Assembly (NCBI RefSeq): GCF_003634705.1
Contig: NZ_RBWU01000008.1
Coordinates: 248,001 to 312,000, forward strand
Direction: 5' to 3'
DNA length: 64,000 bases
From: Actinomadura pelletieri DSM 43383
Lineage (GTDB): Bacteria > Actinomycetota > Actinomycetes > Streptosporangiales > Streptosporangiaceae
The notes beneath the pieces were generated by a model, which saw only the letters and a program-made list of their open reading frames with translations, was not told the origin of the DNA and ran no database searches. The position numbers were made by a program, and so were the translations under genes. Position 1 is the stretch's first letter; each line of letters begins with the position of its first letter. Below are positions 33,710 to 43,033 of the stretch, piece after piece.

Positions 33710-35749
33710 GTGTCTCCTGGTGCTCCCGATCCACTGCAACCGCTTGTAAACGCCCACCGTGCCGGTGCCCCCACACCGTCCCTTACCGACCTTGGCGGAC
33801 TCGGCCACCTCCTGCAGGACACCGTAAGCTTGCTCGACCACGACGAACTGCCCCTGCTCGTAGCCCTAATGTGCGCCGACCACACAGCCATCCAGGACGA
33901 CCAGGCCCGCGCCTTCCTCCTCACCGCCGCCGAGGCCCGGCAGGACCCGCTCCGCCTAGAGGACGTCATCACCTCGCTCCTCGCATGCCCCGAAGTCGTC
34001 CACGAACTTGGTAACGACCTGGCCGACGTCTGGCTGGACGCTAGCCGCAGCCACACCGACCTTATCGGCGGCATCGCCCTGGAAGGCGCCGCCCGCATCG
34101 TCCTGTCCGGCGCCGCCGTCGAATACGGACTCCTAGACCGGCTACGCCGCCTGAACCGGCAACAGGAACTCGCCCAGATCGACGACGGCTACGCCCTGCG
34201 CACCGTCAGAGTCGCCGGCGCCGTCGCCGAGCACTTCGATTCGCCCGACCCCGCTCGGCTTCTGAACCAGCTGCTCGAACGCGACGACGTCGCCGAGGAC
34301 GCCGCCTTCGAACTCGGCATGCTAACCATGCGCAAAGCACTGCACACCGACGACCCCGACCACGCCCGTCCCCTCCTCCTGGAAGCCCGCCAACGCCTCA
34401 GCGACGCCCACCAAGACGAAGAACGCCCCGACGCCACAGCCTTCGGCGCCGCCATCGATGCGATCCTCGCTTACTCCGCTGGCGCTCCTGTGCCCGACTC
34501 CGTCAGAACCCAGCTCGACGAAGCCGTCCCGGAACTGCGCCTCAACCTCCTGGGCCTGCCGCCCGGCTGGCGCACCCCTCGGCTGGACACCCTCACCGCC
34601 TGGCAACGCCTCCTCGATACCCTTACCCGGGCAACGGACGCGGATCGCCCCGGCGCCTGGCTCTACGCCGCCGCCGTGATCAGTGATCTTGTGGACGTCT
34701 ACACAGCCCACCGCACGCTCGACCTATTTGCCCCCTCCCAGGCCCGCCTGGCCACCGCTCAGCCGGGATCCGCGGCACCAGCGACCGCGTACGGCCTGCA
34801 CGCACTCCTCGCCCCTCGAGTAGAGGCCACCCTCCTCGCACACGAGGGCGGTCTCGCCCTTCTGGACGAATGGCTCGAAGAGCTAGCCGAAGATTCCGGC
34901 GGCGACCAAGACCCGACCACGTCCATCGTCCGGGAACAGGCAGCCCGACTCCGCCGGTTGCTGGACACCGGAGGCGGTTCCCCATCCCCAAAAACTAACC
35001 GCCCGGCGTCATCCCTCGCCGGGCTCGGGCTCTCCGCGACAGACACCGAGCACCTGCAGAACCTGCTGGCTGGCACCCCCGAATTGAGCGACCGGATCGC
35101 CGCGATGCTCGCCGCCCGAAATGCCGCCCAGCCGGTCGACGAGGTGCCCATCATTGCCACTGTGTTCCGCGACACCCACGACCAACTGAAGGAACAGTGT
35201 CCGGACGGGTACATCGGCCAATTCGCCGCCGACGTGGATCGCATGCTCCTGCACCTGCTCCGATTCGTAGAGCTGCGGCTGTCCGAGACGCAGAAATACG
35301 GCGGACAGGCACGGGCCTACCTCCGCCAGCTCAAGAAGAACGAGGACAAACCGCGGGAAGCCGAACTCGGCCGCGACCTGCGGGACTTCCTCCGCGGCCA
35401 GGGCCTGCGGGTACGGATGGAGGAAACTAATGTCGGCGGTGGACGCGTGGACATCGCCTGGCAGCCGCACACCGAGCTCATCACTCTTGAACTCAAACGA
35501 GACTGGGCCGATTCCTCGTGGGATGCGTACGCAACCGCCTACGGGCCCCAGGCGATCTCATATCAGGTCGCCGGCCCGCCTGTGAACTTCCTCGTCGTCC
35601 TGGATCTCGCCCCGAAGCCACAGGGCCTCGCGGCCATCCCTGCGTGTATCGAGGTCCGCACCCTGCCCGGCCCTGCCGGCGACCCCCGCCCCCGCACCCT
35701 CATCATGGTCCGAGTCCAGGGCAACAAACGAGACCCAAGCGACGTATAG
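33710..35749 (+). CDS. Large helical protein with C-terminal PD-(D/E)XK nuclease domain
   Basis: 679 residues, GTG start with GGAGA 9 bases upstream, 86 bases after the SMC-like gene. Residues 1-450 are helix-rich with no recognised family. The C-terminal domain carries a PD-(D/E)XK signature: GGGRVDIAW (Asp at about 581) and LITLELKRDW (Glu594-x-Lys596), with an upstream Glu in REAELGRDLRDFLRGQG. That makes it the likely DNA-cutting effector of the three-gene locus. The long N-terminal part may sense or regulate. No homologue of known name comes to mind. Confidence 0.85.
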   Translation: MSPGAPDPLQPLVNAHRAGAPTPSLTDLGGLGHLLQDTVSLLDHDELPLLVALMCADHTAIQDDQARAFLLTAAEARQDPLRLEDVITSLLACPEVVHELGNDLADVWLDASRSHTDLIGGIALEGAARIVLSGAAVEYGLLDRLRRLNRQQELAQIDDGYALRTVRVAGAVAEHFDSPDPARLLNQLLERDDVAEDAAFELGMLTMRKALHTDDPDHARPLLLEARQRLSDAHQDEERPDATAFGAAIDAILAYSAGAPVPDSVRTQLDEAVPELRLNLLGLPPGWRTPRLDTLTAWQRLLDTLTRATDADRPGAWLYAAAVISDLVDVYTAHRTLDLFAPSQARLATAQPGSAAPATAYGLHALLAPRVEATLLAHEGGLALLDEWLEELAEDSGGDQDPTTSIVREQAARLRRLLDTGGGSPSPKTNRPASSLAGLGLSATDTEHLQNLLAGTPELSDRIAAMLAARNAAQPVDEVPIIATVFRDTHDQLKEQCPDGYIGQFAADVDRMLLHLLRFVELRLSETQKYGGQARAYLRQLKKNEDKPREAELGRDLRDFLRGQGLRVRMEETNVGGGRVDIAWQPHTELITLELKRDWADSSWDAYATAYGPQAISYQVAGPPVNFLVVLDLAPKPQGLAAIPACIEVRTLPGPAGDPRPRTLIMVRVQGNKRDPSDV

Positions 35750-36204
35750 CCTGCAGCATCTCGACTCGGTTTCCAGCCCGGTCCCTACTTGGATCCCGCT
35801 CCCGCAGACATCCAGGAGTTCGGGCGGGGCTCTTATGTTGGGACTGAAGTCCAGTGGGCTTGTGCTTCATGTGGCCAGCAGACGAGCACGATCGCCCCTC
35901 ATGAACGCCGTTTCGCGCACCGTGCACATCGGAAGGGCGACCGGCCACACGGTGCGCTCCGCCGGACGGCACGGTCTTGCATATGGAGTACGCGCGAGTT
36001 TCTGTGAGCCCTCTTGAGGCGAGCTGCCGCTCAGAAGAGGTTCTCTGGGCCAACAGTGCCCCTGCCGAAACCTGCATATGTGCGGGTGAAAGCTACGGTC
36101 GCCGACGCCGGCACACGCGGCATGACGGCTCAGTCAACCCCGCCGGAAGCGGGCGTGGCGACGCTGTAGCCCGGAATGATGATCTGCCGTGTTGTTGCGA
36201 CTAG
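35750..36204. other. No gene recognised
   Basis: About 450 bases downstream of the nuclease gene with mixed short frames. Nothing supported; it leads into a zone of gene fragments. Confidence 0.45.
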
Positions 36205-36286
36205 CTACTTGACGGTGTCGAACACGTCCGAGGTGCTTCATTACCTCCCGATGAGCGACCGGGACAAGGACGCGGAAATCTTGGCC
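36205..36286 (+). pseudogene. Transposase/integrase-core N-terminal fragment
   Basis: A short stretch encodes LPMSDRDKDAEILA, which resembles the conserved N-terminus of actinomycete rve-type IS proteins (SDRDKDxEILALRHQ). The frame then diverges at once. Only a fragment remains. Confidence 0.35.
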
Positions 36287-36429
36287 ATCCCGAAGCCACC
36301 CTGCGCCCGCTACTGCGGTGCGGAATAACCTACGTGACGACCGCGAACGCCTACACGAGCCCTGAGCAGATCACGACTGCGTATTCGAACCTGCGAGTGC
36401 ACCGAGACTAGCAGCAGGCTGAGGCCGCC

Positions 36430-36665
36430 GCGTACGTGGACCGGTACCGCGACAGCCGGTATGTGTTCACCAACCTCGACGGCGACCCGATCTCCAAGGC
36501 GGCTCACGCACGTGTTCCAGGGCCTGCTAGCGGAGTACCGCTGCCGCAGGTGCGACTGCATGACCTGCGGCGCGCGTGGCGACACTGGCGCTGGCCGCCA
36601 ACGTGGAATCGAAGTTGGTGCAGGACATGCTCGGGCATTCCAGCATGTTGCCGGAGGTGCGGGAG
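36430..36665 (+). pseudogene. Tyrosine recombinase (integrase) C-terminal remnant
   Basis: Pieces in different frames can be strung together: YVFTNLDGDPISK, HVFQGLLAEY, LPQVRLHDLRR, then ATLALAANVESKLVQDML and GHSS. This is the C-terminal catalytic part of a phage-type integrase with the HxLR box (second His changed) and the LGHSS stretch, broken by at least three frameshifts; the final catalytic Tyr region is absent. Evidence of an old integration event in this island. Confidence 0.65.
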
Positions 36666-36715
36666 TTCGTGCGGCTGGTGATCGGCCAGTGGGGCATGAC
36701 GATTTCGTGCCGTGC

Positions 36716-36985
36716 CTGGTGGCAAGCGAACTGGTCACTAACGCACTGTGACACGCGTCCCAGCAGAACGGCGACGTGACCCTGCGGCTCGACCGTACCG
36801 AGGACAAGGCGCTCTGGTTGGAGATTCAGGACGGCACGTCCGAGCTCCCGTACCTGCGGAACCCGGAACTTATCAGCGAGGTCGGCCGCGGCCTGATGCT
36901 CGTGGCCTACCTCTCCCGCAGCTGGGGTGTCCGCCACCTCGGAGACAACGCGGGCAAGGTCGTCTTCGCCATCCTCCATCCGTGA
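36716..36985 (+). pseudogene. HATPase (anti-sigma/RsbW-like) C-terminal fragment with in-frame stop
   Basis: The frame reads LVASELVTNAL, TGA, HASQQNGDVTLRL, then LEIQDGTSELP and GRGLMLVAYLSRSWGVR. This is the ATP-binding domain of the actinomycete serine-kinase/anti-sigma family (N box ELVTNAxxHA, G box GRGLxLV). The TGA at 36749-36751 replaces the residue normally Arg (CGA to TGA is one change). The 5' part is missing and runs into the integrase remnant. Confidence 0.7.
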
Positions 36986-37474
36986 AGATCACGTGAAGGG
37001 GCGGTCGGAGGGGCCGTCCCTCCACGTCTTCACGCCCGTCTCCGACTCGTGCAGAGGTCCCTGGCTCGGTGGCGGGGTCAGCGTGGACGTGGAGAAGTTG
37101 CCAAGCGAGCCCGTCTCTACGCTCAGACGCTCTTCCCCGCCGGGAGTCCGAACCGTCGCTGCCTGCTCGGTTGACGAACCTCGCAAGCGCGGTGGATGGC
37201 GACGGCCCGGTGGAGGACGCCGAGGCGAAGTAGGGAGCTTCAGGACGGTCATCCACCCTGAACTAACTGACAGCCAGTGCCGCGTCCACCAGCCGCCGAG
37301 TTGACCAGCAACCGAAACCCGTGCTATGTGCTCAGCGGCAATGCCGGGCAGGTAATCGAAACCATCCCACATCAGGCGGCGGAGGCCCCACCGAAACTTA
37401 TCGCTGTCCTTGCCGCCGAAGACGTATTACATGCGGAAGCGCCGGGTCAACATGATCTCGCCAGTCATCAAGGA
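36986..37474. other. No gene recognised, up to the first CRISPR array
   Basis: About 490 bases without supported coding. It lies at the leader-distal end of the first array and may contain still more degenerate repeats that I cannot identify by eye. Confidence 0.45.
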
Positions 37475-37784
37475 GTTTCTATGCCCTCCAATGCGGGGCT
37501 ACCTGCGAAACTCGGGTGGTACATGGCGTCAAACGTAATTCTCTTGTTTCCATGCCCTCAGATGTTGGCTCCTGTAGAACGTCGAGCTGTTCAACCTGCT
37601 GGTGGATAACCCGGCTCGTTCTATCCTCGGAGGCGGGCTTCCTGTGGAACCTCCACCAGGGCGCGCGTTGCCATGGAAGGGTTCTATGCTCTTAGAGGCG
37701 GGCTTTCCATGGAACGACGTCATCTGCCTGACGGCGGACGGACGCCTCGTTTCTATGCCCTCAAAGGCGGGGTTCCGGTGGAAC
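37475..37784 (-). CRISPR. CRISPR array 1, 5 repeats, transcribed leftward
   Basis: Repeats (33-37 bases) at 37475-37511, 37546-37580, 37618-37650, 37681-37715 and 37749-37784. The plus-strand form starts GTTTCTATGCCCTC and ends GTGGAAC; in transcription sense it begins GTTCCA and ends GAGGGCATAGAAAC. Spacers are 34, 37, 30 and 33 bases. The right-most repeat is the cleanest and those further left carry more substitutions and deletions, so the leader is on the right. Confidence 0.9.
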
Positions 37785-37860
37785 TCTTCTGGGATTTCTG
37801 AGCTTGTGAGCTGCGGTGATGAAGATCGATGCGCGCACCACTACTGTCAAGGTCAAGGCT
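37785..37860 (-). promoter_or_regulatory. CRISPR leader of array 1
   Basis: A 25-base block at 37808-37832 matches, at 22 of 25 positions, the complement of 41224-41248 beside array 2. In both it lies exactly 23 bases from the first repeat. A second block, TGTCAAGGT (37845-37853), recurs with the same 12-base spacing. These conserved blocks are presumably integration or promoter signals. Confidence 0.8.
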
Positions 37861-38070
37861 GCCTGGATTTGATCTTGCATCTGTTTGCCTTAGGGCGTTT
37901 GAGTGCAGATACATGGTTGCGTGCACCTCGCTTAACTGGGCTCTGTCAGGGGTGGTCTGGTTTTGGTGGCTTCCTTGGTCAGTGGTTGTCAGGCCAGCGG
38001 ATTCGGCTCTCTACTTTACAGGGCGCGGACTTCGCGTGTTGGCGTCCGTTCCGGGCCCCTGGGGGCAAGC

Positions 38071-38766
38071 TCAGGACAGCGGCGTGGTGGCGCCGAGGCC
38101 GTGGGTGGTCCCGCGTCCCATACCGGCGAGTTCGGCGAAGGCACCGAGGGTCCCGAACATCTTGTGAATCGGGCGCTCGGCGCGTGCGGCGATTCTGAAG
38201 GCGACGTGGCCGGTAAAGCCCGAGTCGGTTCGGCCGTGCCAGGAGAACCGTTGGGTTTTGATCCGGTGCCAGGCCACCATCGTGGACTTGGCGAGTTCTT
38301 TGGTGATGTCGTCGTCGAGTGCCCTGTGGGGCCGGTAGGTCCGATAGCGGCGGGCCAGGCTCGCGAAGGTGACATAGGGGTCGGGGAGCGGGTAGTTGTG
38401 CCCGTTGTGCCGGAACAACGTGGGAGTCCACATCACGAATCGCAATTCGATCGTCGGTGGTGTGCTCTCGATCTGGTCATAGCCGTGCGTTGTCTCCAGG
38501 ACATCGGCGACGGGAATGGTCTCATCCCCGACCTCGACGCGTTCCGGGATGTGCGGGGCGGGTGGCTTCCGGTCGTCCAGCCAGGTGAGGGTGATCTGAC
38601 GTGGGTGGTCAGCGTGGGTGCGCACCGCGAAGGGTTTGTCGGCCGCGTCGTGTGCGCTGCCGGATTGTTCGAAGACCGCGCAGGCGATCGCGTGCAGCAC
38701 GTCGAATCGCCAGGCCAGGGGGCGTTGTGGCTCAGCGGCCAGGTTCAGAATCCACTGGCGCGGCAT
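38071..38766 (-). CDS. cas6: CRISPR endoribonuclease Cas6
   Basis: RAMP-fold ribonuclease (231 aa) that would cut the pre-crRNA of the flanking arrays within each repeat. ATG 38766 has GGAGG 5 bases upstream. The C-terminal part has GHVAFRIAARAERPIHKMFG and the glycine-rich loop GMGRGTTHGLG, the signature of Cas6. Histidines in the middle (WHRIKTQRFSWHG) may be catalytic. Divergent from the RT-Cas1 gene. Confidence 0.88.
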   Translation of the reverse strand: MPRQWILNLAAEPQRPLAWRFDVLHAIACAVFEQSGSAHDAADKPFAVRTHADHPRQITLTWLDDRKPPAPHIPERVEVGDETIPVADVLETTHGYDQIESTPPTIELRFVMWTPTLFRHNGHNYPLPDPYVTFASLARRYRTYRPHRALDDDITKELAKSTMVAWHRIKTQRFSWHGRTDSGFTGHVAFRIAARAERPIHKMFGTLGAFAELAGMGRGTTHGLGATTPLS

Positions 38767-38887
38767 GCGGCCTCCAAAGTGTCGATACAGCGGTGCCCAC
38801 GGGCAATCCCAGACTGGTGAAACCGCTCGCAGGGCGCTCTTCGGTGGCCGGAACAGGCCGGTGGTCCTGCCCAAGGACCTTCGTAAC

Positions 38888-40777
38888 ATGGTTGCGGTTG
38901 CCTACGGCGGGGGTGCGATGGGGGAATTGCTGGCTCGGGTGTGCCGTGAGCAGGTCCTGCTATCGGCGTGGGAGTCGGTTCGTGAGTCCGCCTATGCCGA
39001 TGGGGAGCCGGGTGCGGCCGTCGCGGCGTTCGAGAAACGCACCCTGCGTCACCTGGCCGACCTGACCGAACGGTTGGCCGCCGGACGGCACGAACCCGAG
39101 CCGATGGCGCGGATAACGATCGCCAAGCCCTCGGGTGGTACGCGCGAATTGGCGATCGGATCGGTTCCGGACCGGATAGTGGAACGCGCCGTCCTGAGCG
39201 TTGTCGACCCGCTGGTCGATCCGGTGCTGTCACCTTGGAGTTTCGCCTATCGGCGGGGGCTGGGCGTCAAGGACGCCATCCGGGCGCTGACCACGGCGCG
39301 GGACGCGGGTGCGACATACGTGGCGCGAACCGATGTGGACGACTGCTTCCCCTCTATCCCCCGGTGGCCGGTGCTGGAGCGGCTACGCCCGTTGATTCCC
39401 GACGTTGAGTTCGTCGGGCTGGTACAACGCCTGATCACACGGCCGATTATAGGTGAGAAGGGCAACCGTGGCGTGGGCCTGCATCAGGGAAGCTCACTGT
39501 CTCCGCTGCTGGCCAACCTGTACCTGGACGCCTTCGACCGGGCCGTGCTGGCCCTGGGCCACCAGGTTGTCCGTTACGGCGACGACATCGCGATTCCGGC
39601 GGTCGACCGACCCACCGCCGAACGGGCGCTGGAACTCGCTCACGCCGAGGCCCGCAAGCTGCGCCTCGGACTCAACGTTGAGGACAGCAGGGTCGTCTCC
39701 TTCGACGACGGTGTCGCTTTCCTGGGGCAGCGGATAATCACGACCACCGGTTGCGCTGCGGAGGCGCTCTCCCACCCGCAGCGCACCACCGTGTATGTGG
39801 CGACCGAGGACGCTCTGCTGCGGGTCAAGGGGCAAAGGCTTCGGGTGGAGAAGGGTGAGGAACTGCTGGCCAATGTCCACCTCAACCGCGTCCGATAGGT
39901 CATCTGCCAAGGCAGGGTCGGGGTGACCTCCACCCTGCTACAACGCTTCGCCGAACAGCGCCTCGACTTGGTCTGGCTCCACGACGACGGCCGCTACGCC
40001 GCTCGGCTGGCCCCGCTGACCGGTGGTGACAGCACCCGCAGACTCTGTCAGTACGGCACCGTCACCGACCCCCCGGCGGCGCTGGCCATCGCACGGCAGA
40101 TGGTCGGGGGCAAGATCGCCAACATGCGCTCGGGCCTGATGCGTGCCGCACGGTCCCAGCAGCATCCCGACATCGCCGCCCACACTGGTCGCCTCGCCGC
40201 CGCCCGTCTGCAAGCACTCGACGCCGACTCGGCGACCCGGCTGCTGGGCCACGAGGGGGCGGCGACCCGCGACTACTTCACCGGTCTGGCCTCCACGCTC
40301 GGCGAAGAATGGGACTTCACCTCGCGTCAACGCCGTCCGCCGCCCGACCCCGTCAACGCGATGCTTTCCTTCGCCTACACCCTCCTGCTTTCCGAAGCCG
40401 TCAGCGCTTGCGCACTCGCGGGCCTCGACCCGCATCTGGGTGTCCTGCACACCCCCAAGAACGACCGTCCCTCACTCGCCTTGGACCTGATCGAGGAGGT
40501 GCGCCCCGTGATCGCCGACGCCGTCGTCGTCCGGTTGATCCGCACCCGCCAGCTGACCCCGGCCGACTTCACCACCACAGAGAACGGCTGCCGACTCGAC
40601 GACGCCGCGCGGCGGCGGTTCCTGGCCGCTTTCGAGAAGCGGATGCTCACCCTCGTGCACCACCCGGCAGAAGGCCGCAGGATTTCCTGGCGACAAGTCC
40701 TGCACGCCCAAGCCCGCCAACTCGCGGCAGCTTTCGAGGACCGGGCCACCAGCTACACAACCGTCAACTGGCGGTGA
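38888..40777 (+). pseudogene. cas1: Reverse transcriptase-Cas1 fusion interrupted by an in-frame amber codon
   Basis: As read, a reverse transcriptase (residues about 60-285) fused to Cas1. RT motifs: PSGGTRELAIGSVPDR, TDVDDCFPSIP, LHQGSSLSPLLANLYL and the active-site RYGDD (about 229-233). The Cas1 domain starts at TVYVATEDALLRVKGQ, but codon 337 is TAG (39896-39898). The same frame continues without loss as ICQGRVGVTSTLLQRFAEQ to LHTPKNDRPSLALDLIEEV and 40777, about 293 further codons. RT-Cas1 proteins take up spacers from RNA in type III systems. A restart at GTG 39923 would lack the Cas1 N-terminal lobe. The stop is a nonsense mutation, a sequencing error, or a recoded codon. Start ATG 38888 has AAGGA upstream. 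Confidence 0.88.
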
Positions 40778-40784
40778 CACACCC

Positions 40785-41072
40785 GTGAACAACCGCATCC
40801 ACTACCTCGTCGCCTACGACATCGCAGACGATGAACGTCAGAACGATGTCTCCTTGTTCCTGTCCGGGAATGGCCCGCGCGTGCAACTCTCGGTATTCGA
40901 GGTCGAACTCTCCAAGACCGAGGCCGCCACCTTCCGTGACCGCCTTCGCCGGCTCATCAACCCGGACGACGACCAGATTCGGCTCTACCGCCTCAGCCGT
41001 GACCGCCTCACCCAGCGCCTGATCATCGGCAACCGAACCCTGGAAGAACGCGTCGACTTCTGGATAGTCTGA
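40785..41072 (+). CDS. cas2: CRISPR adaptation protein Cas2
   Basis: 95 residues: ferredoxin-fold Cas2 with HYLVAYDIADDERQNDV (the conserved Asp after strand 1) and VQLSVFEVELSKTE. GTG start 8 bases after the Cas1 stop, hence co-transcribed with RT-cas1. It forms the integrase complex with Cas1. Confidence 0.9.
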   Translation: MNNRIHYLVAYDIADDERQNDVSLFLSGNGPRVQLSVFEVELSKTEAATFRDRLRRLINPDDDQIRLYRLSRDRLTQRLIIGNRTLEERVDFWIV

Positions 41073-41195
41073 AGCCGCCCACCGTAAACTTAAACCGAAT
41101 ACTTGTTAACAGGCCACAGTAAACCAAGGTACGTGCAAGCGCATCACTGCGCGTTAGATGAGTGATCACACCATCCAGAGGTGCCCACTTCAGTG

Positions 41196-41271
41196 AAGCC
41201 ACACCTTGACAGGACGAATCCGTGCAACGATCTTTATCGCCGCAGCTCAGAACACCCAAAAACCCGGAAGG
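41196..41271 (+). promoter_or_regulatory. CRISPR leader of array 2
   Basis: Inverted homologue of the leader at 37785-37860: the conserved 25-base block lies at 41224-41248 and the 9-base block at 41203-41211, with the same distances to the first repeat. The leader sits between cas2 and array 2. Confidence 0.8.
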
Positions 41272-41663
41272 GTTCCAACGAACAGCCCGCCCAGAGGGCA
41301 TAGAAACTCAAAGCGGATCATGTGACCGTCGATCCCCTCGTTCCACGAACAGCCCGTCCAGAGGGCATAGAAACGCAGCGACAGCAGCAGCCGCGCTTCC
41401 GGTCAGAGTTCCAACGAACAGCCCGCCCAAAGGGCGTAGAAAGCTTGATCATGCCCTCGCGGCCCGTGAGTGTGACTTGAAGCCCCAAAGAACCGCCTGC
41501 CGAGAGGGCGTAGAAGCATAACGCGACCGGCGTGGTTCGTCATGATCTGGACCTCGCAGTTTCCAATACACAGACCGCCCAGAGGCATGGAGACTAAGGT
41601 TATGCACGTGTTTAGGGCGTGGCCGGCAGTTCCAGAGAATAGCCGGTCCCAGGACTTGGAAAC
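41272..41663 (+). CRISPR. CRISPR array 2, 6 repeats, transcribed rightward
   Basis: Repeats of 35-36 bases at 41272-41307, 41340-41374, 41408-41443, 41482-41517, 41559-41594 and 41629-41663. They begin GTTCCAACGAACAGCCCG and end GAGGGCATAGAAAC, with a short stem GCCC/GGGC. Spacers are 32, 33, 38, 41 and 34 bases. The first three repeats are near identical; the last three are progressively degraded, so new spacers entered on the left. Related in sequence to array 1 but differing in the middle of the repeat. Confidence 0.95.
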
Positions 41664-41829
41664 GCCCGAAGTCGCGCACCGTCTGGGCCAACCGTTTTTA
41701 CGATCTGTCCGGAGTGCAAAGATGGTACGACAGGCGGGTTCTTGGCCGTGTTTGAGCGTCAGCCTTCGGGCTGTCGTGGTGTGGCGAAGAAAACGAAAAG
41801 AGTAGTTCTTTGTTGGAGAGTTCGTTCGT

Positions 41830-43020
41830 TCAGGTGTGGTCGGGGTGGTGGAACCAGCGGTTGATTTCGGTGCGTATCTGTTCGGGGGTTGGGGCGGTGA
41901 TGTTGATGGTGTGGTGGGTTTTGGGGTTGCGGATTCGCAGGTTCGCTTCGGGGGGTAGCCATTCGGCGTGGAAGGCGAGGGAGCGCAGTTTCCAGGCCGG
42001 GCCGCGTTTGGTGACGCGCAGCCAGATCGGGGAGGCGCGGCGGGCCGGGGCTCCGTCGAGGACGGTTTCGGCTATGGCGGTTCGTCCGGCTCGTTTGTCC
42101 TGGTAAGGGATGGGGAGGCCGAGGGCCCCTGCCAGGAGGGGGGCTTGTGGGTGTCCGCCGTCGAGGAAGGGCTTGGCGACGGTGTCGTAGGTGGCGGTGC
42201 GGGCGGCGCCGGGGCCGTGGCGGTCGCCGCCGAGGCGGAAGTTGCGCCACCATTCGCCGGTGGTGGCGAGTGCGTTCGCGGTGGAGCCGGAGCCGAGGTC
42301 GTCGTCGGGGGCGGTGGTGTAGTGGTTTTCGGCGAAGCAGGGGTAGCGGGGCTGGTTCTGGTTCGGTGTGGTCGGGATGGCCAGGTCGTTCAGGACGTTG
42401 CGCACGCAGTTCAGGACGGCGCCCAGGTCGCTGGGTGAGTCCGTTGCCAGCCAGGCCGGGTCGAAGTGGCGGGTGTCCAGTGCCGGGACGGTGGTGACCG
42501 CGAGGGTGCCGAGGCCGCGTCGGGTGCGGGCGCCGAGGCCGCCGAACGTCCGCAGTCCCCAAAGTGCGGCGAGGAACAGGTCGGCGTGCAGGGCGGTGCC
42601 GGTGTTCTTCACTCGCAGGTTCAGGGTGGTCCCGTCGGGCAGGCAGCGGGGCGGCGGTGAGCCGAGCAGGCCGGGGCCGAGCAGGTATTTGGTGCCGAAC
42701 GCGGCTTGCTTGACCGGGTAGGCGGTGAGGCCGATGCGGGGGCCGCGGAGCAGGAGGGGGGAGGGGCCGCCGGTGGTGGCGGTGCGGGCGGCGCCGAAGA
42801 CGGCCGATTCGGCGGTGAGGAGGGCGGTGAGGTCGTTGCCGAGGTGGGCGCCTGCCAGGGCGCGAAGCCAGTAGCCGAGAGCGCCCCGCAGGCTCGGTAT
42901 GGGGAACGGAATGGTCTGCCGTGTGGTGCGGTCGCCTTTGACGGCCTCGTCGGGGAAGGTGCCGAGGAAGGCGGGAGTGACGATCCGCAGGGTCAGATCG
43001 TGCCAGCGGGGTGCGGTCAT
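41830..43020 (-). CDS. cmr1: Type III-B RAMP protein Cmr1
   Basis: 396-residue RAMP subunit at the crRNA 3' end of the Cmr complex. The N-terminus has IVTPAFLGTFPDEAVKGDR and the RAMP motif PSLRGALGYWLRALAG; LRTFGGLGARTRRGLG is the glycine-rich loop typical of Cmr1. ATG with GGGAGG upstream, 13 bases after the membrane-protein gene. Last gene of the effector operon. Confidence 0.9.
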   Translation of the reverse strand: MTAPRWHDLTLRIVTPAFLGTFPDEAVKGDRTTRQTIPFPIPSLRGALGYWLRALAGAHLGNDLTALLTAESAVFGAARTATTGGPSPLLLRGPRIGLTAYPVKQAAFGTKYLLGPGLLGSPPPRCLPDGTTLNLRVKNTGTALHADLFLAALWGLRTFGGLGARTRRGLGTLAVTTVPALDTRHFDPAWLATDSPSDLGAVLNCVRNVLNDLAIPTTPNQNQPRYPCFAENHYTTAPDDDLGSGSTANALATTGEWWRNFRLGGDRHGPGAARTATYDTVAKPFLDGGHPQAPLLAGALGLPIPYQDKRAGRTAIAETVLDGAPARRASPIWLRVTKRGPAWKLRSLAFHAEWLPPEANLRIRNPKTHHTINITAPTPEQIRTEINRWFHHPDHT

Positions 43021-43033
43021 GGGGCCTCCCTTG

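Noticed and set aside
36205..36286. Functional insertion sequence
   Set aside because: Only about 15 recognisable residues remain; no inverted repeats or full transposase seen.
39896..39898. Amber codon read as pyrrolysine or programmed readthrough
   Set aside because: No pylS/pylT genes in view and no recoding element recognised; a nonsense mutation or read error is simpler.
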